Origin: Fictibacillus arsenicus | GTDB lineage: Bacteria; Bacillota; Bacilli; Bacillales; Fictibacillaceae | Direction of reading: 5' to 3' | Assembly (NCBI RefSeq): GCF_001999465.1 | Contig: NZ_MQMF01000001.1 | Coordinates: 186,001 to 250,000, forward strand | DNA length: 64,000 bases | Shown: positions 18,623-27,353 of the stretch, piece by piece | Position numbering within the stretch: position 1 is the first letter of the stretch | Layout of the letters: each line of letters opens with the position of its first letter | Translations under genes and position numbers: made by a program | Notes under the pieces: generated by a model | Told to the model about the DNA's origin: nothing | Seen by the model: only the letters and a program-made list of their open reading frames with translations | Databases searched by the model: none

Positions 18623-19363
18623 TCATTCATTTGTATCGTAAGAAGGATACTCTCTGATCTTTCTTACAGGTCTTCTCATTTCATTCCATATTCCAGGTAT
18701 CACATTCCCTAAATATTTCTTGAAAGTGATAAATGAAGTACCTGTCGTTCTAACTTTGTAGGTGATTGGAACTTCAATCATCCGAAATCCTTTTCGAACG
18801 AGATTAAGCGTCAACACTTGTGCATAGTTGTAATCATGAATAATCTCAAAATCTCTCATCGTTTCTCTGTTAAAAGCTCTCATCCCTGACTGACCGTCAC
18901 GAATCCACCTTCTTAGTAAAAGACATTGCAGCAAAGTGAAAAAGTAATTTCCTAGACGGCGATGTAATTTCATTCCTGAAATCGTTCCTAAAAATCGGGA
19001 ACCCATCGAGTAATCTGCCTGATCATCCAGCAGCGGCTGAATAAGTTTAGGGATTTCATCAGCCGGATATTCGTTATCAGCATCAATCATTACAGCAATA
19101 TCTGCACCATGTAAGTAACAGGATTCTAATCCTGTTCGAACAGCTGCTCCTAGACCTTTGTTTTCGGTATGAGAAATATAATAATCTGCGCCTGCTGCCA
19201 AAGAAACTTCTTTTGTTCGATCCGTACACCCATCATCAATAACCATAATTTCAACATCAACAGCTGAATGAAAATCACGGGGGATTTTCCGTATTACTTC
19301 TCCGATCGAATCTCCCTCATTATAAGCAGGTAAAAAAACAATGACTTTATTTACTTTTTTCAT
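18623..19363 (-). CDS. GT2-family glycosyltransferase (DPM-like)
   Basis: A 246-residue family-2 glycosyltransferase with a GT-A fold: FLPAYNEGDSIGEVI, MVIDDGCTDRT, AAVRTGLE, the metal motif MIDADNEYP (DAD), and DGQSGMRAFN. This architecture is typical of dolichyl/polyprenyl-phosphate sugar synthases, which load a sugar onto a lipid carrier. No C-terminal helices follow, so it is soluble or peripheral. It is the last gene of a four-gene operon, 3 bp after the phosphodiesterase. Donor and acceptor cannot be told from sequence. Confidence 0.88.
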   Translation of the reverse strand: MKKVNKVIVFLPAYNEGDSIGEVIRKIPRDFHSAVDVEIMVIDDGCTDRTKEVSLAAGADYYISHTENKGLGAAVRTGLESCYLHGADIAVMIDADNEYPADEIPKLIQPLLDDQADYSMGSRFLGTISGMKLHRRLGNYFFTLLQCLLLRRWIRDGQSGMRAFNRETMRDFEIIHDYNYAQVLTLNLVRKGFRMIEVPITYKVRTTGTSFITFKKYLGNVIPGIWNEMRRPVRKIREYPSYDTNE

Positions 19364-19366
19364 GTA

Positions 19367-20824
19367 TTACATTTCCCTGCTTTCTTTTATCGCCTGTTTT
19401 AAAACTGGACCTCTGCTGTTTTCCGGAAATGGTGCACCAAGAAGATGAGCAATGGTTGGTGCCAGAGATACTAAGCTGTGCTTTTCTTCCACGGTTATCC
19501 CTTTACGGATATGAGGTCCATGCATGATGAATGGAACGAAGCGTTCTCCTTCATCTAAGTGACCATGTCCGCCTATTCCGTCAGCTTGTCCGTGATCTGC
19601 ACATATGATCAGTGTTGTATTCTCCATATGGCCTTCTTTTTTTAGATATTGGACAAAATCTTCGATGAGCTTGTCAGCTTCGTTAATTTTTTGAAGGTAT
19701 TCATCATAGAAAACACCTCTGCTGTGCCCCGTTTGATCCGTTGCGATCATCTGTACAATAAAGAGATCAGGGTTATCCGATTCCATGATATTCCTAGCTC
19801 GCTGCATGATCGATGGATCTGCCACATCATTTTTCATTACAGCAGTTACCGTTTCTACATCACTGCCCATCGCATCAACCAAATGTGCGATGCCAAGGAG
19901 CTTGCCTTTTTTACCAACTTTTCGCAAGGAATCAAATATGCTTTCAACTTTAATGCCAAGACGCCAAACCATATTTGAGGTAATCCCATGCTCCCTTGGA
20001 TAAGTCCCTGTAAACATGGAGGAAAAACATACAACGGTTCTTGCAGGGTAAACAGTTTCCATCTGTCGGTATTCTGTACCTTCTGCTTTTAACTCATCCA
20101 AAAATGGAGTATGAGCTTTTTCAAAACGATCTTTTCTCATACCATCTACCACGATTACAATTACTTTGTCTGATTTAGCCTGAATCGTTTCTTCCTCAGT
20201 GAACTCTTCATATTCGGCAGGTTTCCAGTCGAATAAATAACGGTGCAAGATCCAAGCAATTAAGCCGAAACCAGCAGTTACATAAAGAACCGGGGAGTAT
20301 TCTGCAAAACTTAATGCGCCATCCTTTACTGTTTCAAATAAGTAGTGCCACACCGATAATATCATAAGTACTTTTGGCAGCTGTTCTTGGGCATTTCCAC
20401 TTGTAGAATCACTATTCTTTAATACAAGTTTCCAAAAGCGAGTGAAGTTCATCCATGTTGTACCAATTCTCAAATGATAATAAATTGTTCCCCAAAAGAA
20501 CACGGTAAAGAAGAAATAAAGACCCGCGGCCAAAAGCCAAAGTGATAATGGCGGGGCTTGCACTAACAGCAATGCGGCTATTAAGGGAATAAATAAATAA
20601 TTTCTTAAAAAGAGCGGAAAATCATATAAAAAACAAAGAATAAATAATGGTATTGTCCCTGCCAGACTTAAGAAAAAGGAAAACCAAAAAGAGGTTTCAC
20701 TCCATTGCCCGATAAAGAACAACAAGAAAACACCCGTTGTAAAAATAGGAGTAAAAGGTTTCCCTTCATTTAATAGATTCCAGCAGCGTGCAGCAACTTT
20801 TTCAAATTTTGACGCTTTCTTCAT
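19367..20824 (-). CDS. Membrane alkaline-phosphatase-superfamily phosphodiesterase
   Basis: A 485-residue protein. The first 200 residues hold several membrane helices. The C-terminal domain (about 225-480) belongs to the type I phosphodiesterase/nucleotide pyrophosphatase family: VIVVDGMRKDR supplies metal-binding Asp, YPARTVVCFSSMFTG the likely Thr nucleophile, ATDQTGH and CADHGQADGIGGHGH further metal ligands. It may cleave a phosphodiester on a lipid or glycan. The ATG overlaps the flippase-like stop (ATGA). Whether the catalytic domain faces out depends on the number of helices, which I cannot fix. Confidence 0.85.
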   Translation of the reverse strand: MKKASKFEKVAARCWNLLNEGKPFTPIFTTGVFLLFFIGQWSETSFWFSFFLSLAGTIPLFILCFLYDFPLFLRNYLFIPLIAALLLVQAPPLSLWLLAAGLYFFFTVFFWGTIYYHLRIGTTWMNFTRFWKLVLKNSDSTSGNAQEQLPKVLMILSVWHYLFETVKDGALSFAEYSPVLYVTAGFGLIAWILHRYLFDWKPAEYEEFTEEETIQAKSDKVIVIVVDGMRKDRFEKAHTPFLDELKAEGTEYRQMETVYPARTVVCFSSMFTGTYPREHGITSNMVWRLGIKVESIFDSLRKVGKKGKLLGIAHLVDAMGSDVETVTAVMKNDVADPSIMQRARNIMESDNPDLFIVQMIATDQTGHSRGVFYDEYLQKINEADKLIEDFVQYLKKEGHMENTTLIICADHGQADGIGGHGHLDEGERFVPFIMHGPHIRKGITVEEKHSLVSLAPTIAHLLGAPFPENSRGPVLKQAIKESREM

Positions 20825-21759
20825 GTTTGATTAACCTCTTTCTTTTGTTTCAGCGTTAGCCACAGCTCTCTAAAAGATATCGGTGCCTTGACGACTGTAA
20901 AAGCTCCAACTAGAAAAGAGAAAACAAATTTAAACAGATGACTTATGATTGCAGTCTGTAAAGCTACAGCAGGTGTTATGCCAGCAGCAATCAGCGCTGA
21001 TGACATCGTCGCTTCATATGTTCCTGCTCCTCCTGGTGTAAAATGAAATACCTGACCAGCAATCGTAATAGAATTTACCCATATACTTTCCCATACATCG
21101 GCCGATTCAGAAAAAGATAAAAGAGTCCCATAAACAACAGCAGCTTCAAGCATCCAGCTAAGCGAGATGATCGATAATATTCCTATTGAACGTGCTGATA
21201 AAAGGATCGAAAACAGTTTTTTAGATAAACGATCGAAGAAAGGAATCTTCTTACTTGAAAGATATAGGAAAAGGAGTCCACCCAAAACAGTTGTTACAAA
21301 TACATAAAAATAGTTCGGAGATAGAGAAATTCCAATATATGTTCCAAACCCTATGGCAGCTGTTCCTAGTACAATTAGATCAAAGATTCTCATAACCACA
21401 ACTGACTCCGTAATCTCTATTTTTCCGATATCGGGCTTAATGCTGCTTAAATAGCCAATACGCATAAGATCTCCAGCTTTTACAGGTAAGAGATGATTTA
21501 CGAGCAAGCTAAAAAACAGACCATAAAGATAATGGCGAAAGTTTATATTTTTTGATAAATACATCTGCCAACCTAGTGCTCTCAGGAAAAATGCAGACAG
21601 ATATCCCAAAAACATAAACAGCAATAACAAAGGAGTACGTATTAGACTTGTTAATCCCTCGAGAAAAAGACTCCAGCTGTAGTACCTTATCGTAAGCCAG
21701 ACAAAAAGAATCATAAGACTCACAAAAGCAGCCATTTTTATCGTTTTAAAACCGTTCAT
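20821..21759 (-). CDS. Flippase-like (LPG synthase TM family) protein
   Basis: A 312-residue polytopic membrane protein of the YbhN/UPF0104 family, the membrane half of lysyl-phosphatidylglycerol synthases. Helices run throughout, and the family motifs LLPVKAGDLMRIGYL and GQVFHFTPGGAGTYEATM are clear. It lacks the aminoacyl transferase half of MprF, so a lipid-flipping or lipid-linked-sugar role is likelier. I chose the ATG at 21757-21759, overlapping the epimerase end by 14 bp; 37 upstream in-frame codons lie within the epimerase gene. Confidence 0.82.
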   Translation of the reverse strand: MNGFKTIKMAAFVSLMILFVWLTIRYYSWSLFLEGLTSLIRTPLLLLFMFLGYLSAFFLRALGWQMYLSKNINFRHYLYGLFFSLLVNHLLPVKAGDLMRIGYLSSIKPDIGKIEITESVVVMRIFDLIVLGTAAIGFGTYIGISLSPNYFYVFVTTVLGGLLFLYLSSKKIPFFDRLSKKLFSILLSARSIGILSIISLSWMLEAAVVYGTLLSFSESADVWESIWVNSITIAGQVFHFTPGGAGTYEATMSSALIAAGITPAVALQTAIISHLFKFVFSFLVGAFTVVKAPISFRELWLTLKQKKEVNQT

Positions 21760-22690
21760 AGTTTTTGGCCCATTCAATCGTTCGTTCAATTCCTTCTGAA
21801 ATTGAGATGGAAGGATTAAAATACAGCTCTTTCCCAGCCTTATTAATATCAGCCCAAGTTGATTGTACATCTCCTAAACGATGTGGAAGTTCAATAGTTT
21901 CGAGATGCGGAAAAAACAAGCGGAATGTTTCTATGAGCTGTTCTATTGAAACTGGCTTTCCGCTTCCAAGGTTAAAAATTCGGCTCTCTTTCGGGCGTTT
22001 CATAACGGATAGAATTCCGGTGATTATATCATCAATATATGTGTAATCACGAGCAGTCCCTTTAGAGAAAACCGAGACCGGGTCACCTCTCAACAGCTTT
22101 TTAACAAACAGCGGAATCGCCATATCTGGCCTTCCCCATGGACCATATACTGTAAAAAAGCGCAGTATACTTAAATCGAATCCGTACAAATGACGATAGG
22201 CATGACAGAATGATTCAGCAGACCATTTAGAAGCTGCATACGGAGAAACAACTTGACCGTTCGCATCGCTTTCTTTTAGAGGGCGGTGACCTTGGTTTCC
22301 ATAAACTGAGGAAGAAGAAGCAAATATGACATGCTGAACATTGGTTCGTCCTGATGCGTTCAAAATGTTCACTGTTGCCTTTATATCCAAATCTATGTAT
22401 TCATGAGGATTTAGTATTGATTTAGGTACTCCAGGAATTGCCGCTAAATGAATAACCGTATCAAACTTTTTATTTTCAAAAAGCTCCATAACTTTTTTTT
22501 CGTTAAGCAGATTGAGTTCAATAAATTCAAATCCGGAGCCAGCCATCTTTAGCTGATCCAATTTTCTTTCACGGCTATAATACCCATGAAAAGAATCAAT
22601 AGCCGTAATTGTTAAGTTTTTGTACAAGTTTAGGGAACGAAGCAAATGGCTCCCAATAAAGCCTGCTCCACCTGTTACCAGTATGTTCAC
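21746..22690 (-). CDS. NAD-dependent sugar epimerase/dehydratase
   Basis: A 314-residue extended short-chain dehydrogenase. It has the Rossmann motif GGAGFIGSHLL, LAAIPGVPKS, the active-site Ser/Tyr-Lys in FASSSSVYG and YAASK, and RFFTVYGPWGRPDMA. It resembles UDP-glucose/glucuronate 4-epimerases, so it likely supplies a nucleotide sugar to the glycosyltransferase of the same operon. The start is GTG, with GGGGAGG ten bases upstream. It is the first gene behind the Fur-box promoter. Confidence 0.9.
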   Translation of the reverse strand: MNILVTGGAGFIGSHLLRSLNLYKNLTITAIDSFHGYYSRERKLDQLKMAGSGFEFIELNLLNEKKVMELFENKKFDTVIHLAAIPGVPKSILNPHEYIDLDIKATVNILNASGRTNVQHVIFASSSSVYGNQGHRPLKESDANGQVVSPYAASKWSAESFCHAYRHLYGFDLSILRFFTVYGPWGRPDMAIPLFVKKLLRGDPVSVFSKGTARDYTYIDDIITGILSVMKRPKESRIFNLGSGKPVSIEQLIETFRLFFPHLETIELPHRLGDVQSTWADINKAGKELYFNPSISISEGIERTIEWAKNYERF

Positions 22691-22720
22691 GCTGGTTCAT
22701 CCTCCCCTGAAACTTTTTAA

Positions 22721-22735
22721 TGATAATGATTTTCA
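22721..22735 (-). promoter_or_regulatory. Fur box
   Basis: TGATAATGATTTTCA matches the Bacillus Fur 7-1-7 consensus TGATAAT-N-ATTATCA with one mismatch, and flanking bases extend the similarity. It overlaps the expected transcription start of the promoter at 22747-22775, where iron-loaded Fur would block RNA polymerase. Confidence 0.85.
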
Positions 22736-22746
22736 TTACCGATAGT

Positions 22747-22775
22747 ATTATATCGATAATCAAATTAGGCGTCAA
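22747..22775 (-). promoter_or_regulatory. Promoter of epimerase operon
   Basis: On the minus strand TTGACG (22770-22775), 17 bp, TATAAT (22747-22752): near-perfect sigma-A promoter. It lies right after the trxA terminator. Confidence 0.88.
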
Positions 22776-22789
22776 CAGCTCCCATAGAA

Positions 22790-22813
22790 AAAAGCCCGGA
22801 ATACCGGGCTTTG
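22790..22813 (-). terminator. Terminator of trxA
   Basis: AAAGCCCGG pairs with CCGGGCTTT around AATA, with TTTTTTC following on the minus strand. Confidence 0.9.
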
Positions 22814-22820
22814 GCGTTGT

Positions 22821-23132
22821 TTACTTATGTTTGTTTAACAGCTCAACTAATGCTTCTTTTGGCTGGAAGCCTACAACTTGATCAACCACTTGACCGTCTT
22901 TGAATACTAGAAGTGTAGGAATACTCATTACACCGTATTTTCCAGCTGTTTCTTGGTTTTCATCTACATCAAGTTTAACAACTTTAACTTCTTCAAGCTC
23001 TTGATCTAGTTCTTCAAGAACGGGAGCGATCATTTTACAAGGTCCACACCATGGTGCCCAGAAATCAGCAAGTACTAAACCTTCATTTGTTTCTGTATTA
23101 AATGTTTGATCTGATGCATTTACAATAGCCAT
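22821..23132 (-). CDS. trxA: Thioredoxin
   Basis: A 103-residue thioredoxin with the active site WCGPCK (Cys29/Cys32), the cis-Pro region SIPTLLVF and full family length. It reduces cytoplasmic disulfides and ribonucleotide reductase. ATG follows AAAAGGAGGGCCAAATAA. It is flanked by its own terminator and is separated from uvrC by the Fur-box operon. Confidence 0.97.
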   Translation of the reverse strand: MAIVNASDQTFNTETNEGLVLADFWAPWCGPCKMIAPVLEELDQELEEVKVVKLDVDENQETAGKYGVMSIPTLLVFKDGQVVDQVVGFQPKEALVELLNKHK

Positions 23133-23248
23133 TTATTTGGCCCTCCTTTTAAATTAACAAAGTGTAAACAAAGTATATCACCACAAATTACACAGTTGCT
23201 AATAGTTTGCTCAACCTTATGGTACCCAAGTTTTAATTATGACAAACT

Positions 23249-23839
23249 TTAAATGGTATTTGCCTCTTCTAAATGCTTTTGACAATTAAACAATTCACAA
23301 GACCAATTTTGATCCTGAAGTTTAAAGATAGAAAGAGATGTGTTATTCAATCCATACCACTTATCAGTTTTATCCTGTAAAAGAGATTTATAAATCCTCA
23401 CAAGGAGTGCACCATGAGTCACGATTAGAACTTTTTGGTTTTCGTGATTCTGAACAATTTCTCTTAATACTTCCTGCCAGCGTATATCAGCTAGCTCATT
23501 TGTTTCTCTCCCTAGTTCAAGCTGGATCCAATCTTCTCCCCAGCGTTCGATTCGTTCAGCTTCAGTCGTTCCTTCTGTTTCTCCAAATGAGATCTCGCGC
23601 AGTCTATCATCCGGCACAATGTCCAGCCCGGTTAATTCCTGAATCGCTTCTGCGGTTTTAAAAGCTCTTGATAATGGACTCGCATAGATCGCATCCCATT
23701 TTTCTGCACGAAGACGTTCCGCAAGGGCTCTAGCCTGCTTGATTCCCTGTTCGTTCAACGGAATATCCATACATCCCTGAGCCCTTCTCTCAATATTCCA
23801 ATCCGTTTCCCCATGGCGAATAAATGCTATAGTCGTCAC
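23249..23839 (-). CDS. Histidine phosphatase (phosphoglycerate-mutase family)
   Basis: A 196-residue branch-1 histidine phosphatase: FIRHGETDWN with the phospho-His, YASPLSRAFKTAEAI, EISFGETEG and VTHGALL with the second catalytic His. It resembles YhfR/PhoE-type broad phosphatases more than true glycolytic mutases, which have a longer insert. The substrate is unknown. I chose the GTG at 23837-23839, which follows AAAGGGGGAG; ten upstream codons lack a ribosome site. It is an extra gene relative to B. subtilis, between trxA and etfA. Confidence 0.87.
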   Translation of the reverse strand: MTTIAFIRHGETDWNIERRAQGCMDIPLNEQGIKQARALAERLRAEKWDAIYASPLSRAFKTAEAIQELTGLDIVPDDRLREISFGETEGTTEAERIERWGEDWIQLELGRETNELADIRWQEVLREIVQNHENQKVLIVTHGALLVRIYKSLLQDKTDKWYGLNNTSLSIFKLQDQNWSCELFNCQKHLEEANTI

Positions 23840-23903
23840 AAAAAGCTCCCCCTTTTTATGTAAATGCAAATTTCACGGTATATGTTCTTATTTTTATTAC
23901 ACG

Positions 23904-23949
23904 TTCGCTCTTTTTTTCGAGTTTCGCTCATAATCTTCCTTCTTCGCTC
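23904..23949. repeat. Short periodic array of TTCGCTC
   Basis: TTCGCTC occurs at 23904, 23923 and 23943, a spacing of 19 and 20 bp, in the intergenic region before the histidine phosphatase. The intervening bases are T/C-rich and not conserved. Only three units, so chance is not excluded. Confidence 0.35.
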
Positions 23950-23965
23950 AAAGTCTCTCTTCTGG

Positions 23966-23987
23966 CATCCTGGAGCGGAAATCAACC
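23966..23987. repeat. Palindromic repeat R5, right-end remnant
   Basis: Only the edge CATCCTGGAGCGG followed by AAATCAAC remains, identical to the right inner border of complete copies. Confidence 0.55.
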
Positions 23988-24001
23988 GTTTCAAAGGTTT
24001 G

Positions 24002-24030
24002 AAAAAAACGTCCAGCGAACCGGACGTTTT
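24002..24030 (-). terminator. Terminator of the etf/fad operon
   Basis: AAAACGTCC pairs with GGACGTTTT, followed by TTTTTT on the minus strand, 12 bp after etfA. Confidence 0.85.
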
Positions 24031-24041
24031 GATCGTTTATT

Positions 24042-25013
24042 TTATACTAACACTTTTTTAAACTCTTCTGTTAACAATGGAACTACTTCAAAAAGGTCGC
24101 CAACAATTCCGTAATCTGCTACGGAGAAAATGCTTGCTTCTGGATCTTTGTTGATAGCAACGATGACTTTTGAATTCGACATCCCTGCTAAGTGCTGAAT
24201 GGCACCAGAGATTCCACAAGCGATATACAAGTCAGGTGTTACAACTTTACCGGTTTGGCCGATTTGAAGGGAGTAATCGCAATAATCTGCATCACATGCT
24301 CCTCGGGAAGCCCCAACAGCTGCACCTAGTACATCTGCAAGTTCTTGAAGAGGTTTGAATCCATCTTCAGATTTCACTCCGCGTCCGCCAGCAACGATAA
24401 TTTTTGCTTCTGATAAATCAACACCTGTAGAAGCTTTGCGAACAACTTCTTTAACGATCGTTCTAAGATCCTTAATTTCAACAGATACAGATTTCACTTC
24501 TCCAGAGCGTGATTCATCTTTCTCTAATGGCGCAATATTGTTTGGACGAATTGTAACAAAGATTAGTCCATCATTGATTAATTTCTTTTCGAATGCTTTT
24601 CCTGAGTATACAGGACGTGTAAACACTGTATTTTCACCAGCTTGTTCTAATCCAGTTACGTCTGAGATCAGACCAGATTCTAAACGTGCTGCAAGCCTCG
24701 GTGACAAATCTTTTCCAAGTGATGTATGTCCGAAAACAATTGCTTCCGGTGTTTCTTCATCGATAATTTGTTTCAAAGCTTGATAGTAGCCATCTGTGGT
24801 ATAGTTTGCGAGCTTTTCATTTTCTGCGACTAAAACACGATCAGCCCCGTAATGAATTAATTCATTGGCAAGGGATTGTACAGTGTCGCCGCACAATACA
24901 GCAAATACTTCTCCTCCGCCTGAAATTTCTTTTGCTGCTGCAATTGCTTCAAATGATACATTACGCAACGCACCGTCACGAGATTCTGCAAGTACTAAAA
25001 CTTTTTTTGCCAT
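24042..25013 (-). CDS. etfA: Electron transfer flavoprotein alpha subunit
   Basis: A 323-residue EtfA. The C-terminal FAD-binding domain shows IVAGGRGVKSEDGFKPL, GASRGACDADYC and GQTGKVVTPDLYIACGISGAIQHLAGM. With EtfB it accepts electrons from acyl-CoA dehydrogenases and feeds the quinone pool. ATG after AAGGGGGAGACATC, 12 bp after etfB. Last gene of the FadR operon. Confidence 0.97.
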   Translation of the reverse strand: MAKKVLVLAESRDGALRNVSFEAIAAAKEISGGGEVFAVLCGDTVQSLANELIHYGADRVLVAENEKLANYTTDGYYQALKQIIDEETPEAIVFGHTSLGKDLSPRLAARLESGLISDVTGLEQAGENTVFTRPVYSGKAFEKKLINDGLIFVTIRPNNIAPLEKDESRSGEVKSVSVEIKDLRTIVKEVVRKASTGVDLSEAKIIVAGGRGVKSEDGFKPLQELADVLGAAVGASRGACDADYCDYSLQIGQTGKVVTPDLYIACGISGAIQHLAGMSNSKVIVAINKDPEASIFSVADYGIVGDLFEVVPLLTEEFKKVLV

Positions 25014-25025
25014 GATGTCTCCCCC

Positions 25026-25796
25026 TTATATAACCTTTGCTTCGTTTCTTAACAGAGATACAAGTTCTTTCACTTGATCAGCCGTGTCACCAGATAAGAT
25101 TTTTCCAGCTTCCTTTTTAGGAGGAAGATATATTTCTACTGTTTTTGTTTTAGCTTCTACATCGTCTTCATCGATATCTAAATCATCCAGCTCTAAAGTT
25201 TCAAGCGGCTTTTTCTTTGCTTTCATTATTCCTGGAAGCGATGGGTAGCGTGGCTCATTCAAGCCCTGCTGTGCTGTTACCAGCAACGGAAGGGAAGTTT
25301 CAATCTTTTCTAGATCTCCTTCTACGTCACGCTCAATATTTACTGTGGTACCGTTAATTTCAATTTTTGTTATTGTAGTTACATGAGGAATATCAAGCAG
25401 TTCTGCTAAACGCGGACCCACTTGACCAGTTCCGTTATCAATCGCTACATTTCCGCCTAAGATGATGTCATATTCTTTATCCTTAAAATATGCAGCTAAA
25501 ACGGAAGAAGTTGTGAATTGGTCCTGACTATCTAAGTCTTCATTTGAAATAAGCACCGCTTGATCGGCACCCATCGCCAAAGCTGTACGAAGCTCTTTCT
25601 CAGAGTCTTCATCGCCCACAGTTACAACTGTAACTGTTCCTCCATGTGCATCTTTTAATGTGATCGCTTCTTCAATCGCATACTCGTCGTAAGGATTGAT
25701 GATGAATTCAGCACTGTCTTCGGAAATTCTATTATTTGAAACAGAGATCTTTTCTTCTGTATCGAAAGTACGTTTTAAAATAACAAAAATATTCAT
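25026..25796 (-). CDS. etfB: Electron transfer flavoprotein beta subunit
   Basis: A 256-residue EtfB with the adenine-nucleotide-binding alpha/beta fold: NPYDEYAIEEAITLKD, VTVGDEDSEKELRTALAMGADQAVLI, GGNVAIDNGTGQVGPRLAELL and PRYPSLPGIMKAKKKPL, the recognition loop that docks to acyl-CoA dehydrogenases. The ATG follows AGGAGGGGTAATA, 15 bp after fadB. Obligate partner of EtfA. Confidence 0.97.
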   Translation of the reverse strand: MNIFVILKRTFDTEEKISVSNNRISEDSAEFIINPYDEYAIEEAITLKDAHGGTVTVVTVGDEDSEKELRTALAMGADQAVLISNEDLDSQDQFTTSSVLAAYFKDKEYDIILGGNVAIDNGTGQVGPRLAELLDIPHVTTITKIEINGTTVNIERDVEGDLEKIETSLPLLVTAQQGLNEPRYPSLPGIMKAKKKPLETLELDDLDIDEDDVEAKTKTVEIYLPPKKEAGKILSGDTADQVKELVSLLRNEAKVI

Positions 25797-25811
25797 TATT
25801 ACCCCTCCTAA

Positions 25812-26585
25812 TTATCGGTCCTGAAACACAGGCTTTCTTTTTTCTATGAATGCTTGGATCCCCTCTTGCCCATCATGGCTCTTAAATGCTTTTCCAAACA
25901 GTTCCTGTTCTTTCTCTGCTCCCTTTTCATAGAGACCATGTTTAGCATAATTCAGTAATTCTAATGTGTATTTAATGGACACAGCACTTTTTTCTGAAAA
26001 GCTCTCTGCCATTTTGTAAGCCTTTTCATAAAGTTCTTCAGCAGGACAGGAATCGTTAGCCAATCCAAAAGATACAGCTTCTTTTCCTGAAATAGGCTGG
26101 CTGGATAAGAGCATCTCACATGCTTTTGGAACACCTACTAACTGAGGCAGCCTTTGAGTTCCTGCAAATCCTGGAATAAGACCTAGAGTCAGTTCAGGAA
26201 GCCCAAGCTTTGCATCTTCTGCAACAAGCCTTATATGACAGCTCATCGCAAGTTCCAGACCTCCGCCGAGGGCTGCTCCGTGAATGGCAGCAATAACCGG
26301 TTTTGAAAATTGTTCAATGCGGTTAAAAACGTCTTGGCCTTTCTTGCCAAGCAGAGCAAATCCTTTTTCATCTGGAACTTCCATGAATTCCTTAATATCT
26401 GCTCCTGCTGAGAAAAAACGCCCTTCTCCAAGAATAACGACTGTTTTTATCGAGTTGTCATGTTCTATTTGATCCAATGCTCCGTCAATTTCTTCGATCA
26501 CACCGGTTGAAAGAGCATTAGCAGGTGCTCGATTAAGCTTTATAGCGGCTACTTTACCTTGCTTTTCAACTTGCAAATAATTCAC
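25812..26585 (-). CDS. fadB: Enoyl-CoA hydratase (FadB/YsiB type)
   Basis: A 257-residue crotonase-fold enzyme that hydrates enoyl-CoA in fatty-acid beta-oxidation. It has the oxyanion-hole motifs FFSAGADIKEF and GAALGGGLELAMSCH, then KLGLPELTLGLIPGFAGTQRL with the catalytic glutamates. The GTG at 26583-26585 follows GAGGAGGATTGATAAA and yields the normal length; the longer open frame upstream overlaps fadR and is not used. Same position as fadB (ysiB) in B. subtilis. Confidence 0.94.
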   Translation of the reverse strand: MNYLQVEKQGKVAAIKLNRAPANALSTGVIEEIDGALDQIEHDNSIKTVVILGEGRFFSAGADIKEFMEVPDEKGFALLGKKGQDVFNRIEQFSKPVIAAIHGAALGGGLELAMSCHIRLVAEDAKLGLPELTLGLIPGFAGTQRLPQLVGVPKACEMLLSSQPISGKEAVSFGLANDSCPAEELYEKAYKMAESFSEKSAVSIKYTLELLNYAKHGLYEKGAEKEQELFGKAFKSHDGQEGIQAFIEKRKPVFQDR

Positions 26586-26610
26586 TTTATCAATCCTCCT
26601 CAAGAATCTT

Positions 26611-27210
26611 TTATTCTGGCTGTGCAGATCTGACTGCCAGACCATTAACGAGCATTTGATGAACGGGACCGGAAAGAGCGGGGAGATCATATCGATGATC
26701 ATTCATTACCCAGTTCGTAGCCGTTTCATCTATTGTTCCGAAAATCATCTGTCGGGCAAGCCTGTAATCCATATCTCTTACAAACACACCTTCATTCATG
26801 CCATCTGTAAGTATGGAATCGATTAGGTTTAAATATCTCTTTAGTACTTCCCCTATTTTGGCCCGGAGCTGTCTGTTTGTCTGGCGCAACTCTAATTGTG
26901 TTACGATAGATAATTCGTGATCTGCGGTTAATTGCTTAAAGTGCATCTCGACAAGTGTTCTAAGCTTTTCAATCGCCGAGTCATTACTTTTGAGCTCATT
27001 TTCTGTTTTTTCGATAAAGGTCCCCATTTTCTCATTAAAAACAGAAACAAGCAGATCTTCTTTGTTCTTAAAATAAAGATAGATGGTGCCATCAGCAACA
27101 CCTGCTTCTTTTGCTATCTTTGAAACCTGGGATTGATGATAGCCGTGTTCTGCAATGACATTAACAGCAGCATCAATTATTTTTTCGTATTTTGGACCTT
27201 TTCGTTTCAT
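26611..27210 (-). CDS. fadR: Fatty-acid degradation repressor FadR (TetR family)
   Basis: A 199-residue TetR regulator. The N-terminal helix-turn-helix (KIIDAAVNVIAEHGYHQSQVSKIAKEAG, then DGTIYLYFKNKEDLL) precedes a ligand domain that in B. subtilis FadR (YsiA) binds long-chain acyl-CoA. It should repress its own operon through the box at 27253-27270. ATG at 27208-27210 follows TGAGGCGATAGTT; upstream in-frame codons overlap the operator and promoter. Confidence 0.95.
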   Translation of the reverse strand: MKRKGPKYEKIIDAAVNVIAEHGYHQSQVSKIAKEAGVADGTIYLYFKNKEDLLVSVFNEKMGTFIEKTENELKSNDSAIEKLRTLVEMHFKQLTADHELSIVTQLELRQTNRQLRAKIGEVLKRYLNLIDSILTDGMNEGVFVRDMDYRLARQMIFGTIDETATNWVMNDHRYDLPALSGPVHQMLVNGLAVRSAQPE

Positions 27211-27252
27211 AACTATCGCCTCATTTGTGTATAGCACAACCATATAAAAAAA

Positions 27253-27270
27253 TGAATGATTGTTCATTCA
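27253..27270 (-). promoter_or_regulatory. FadR operator
   Basis: TGAATGATTGTTCATTCA fits the TGAATGA...TCATTCA consensus of Bacillus FadR. It directly follows the -10 box of the fadR promoter, so binding would block initiation of fadR-fadB-etfB-etfA. Confidence 0.9.
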
Positions 27271-27272
27271 TA

Positions 27273-27302
27273 ATTGTAAAACAAATCTTTCTTTTCTGTC
27301 AA
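27273..27302 (-). promoter_or_regulatory. Promoter of fadR-fadB-etfBA
   Basis: Minus strand TTGACA (27297-27302), 18 bp, TACAAT (27273-27278), with the FadR box immediately downstream. Confidence 0.85.
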
Positions 27303-27353
27303 TTTCATTATGTCATTTTTTTATCTATGTTGACAAGCGGGAAGTTTTTAAAA

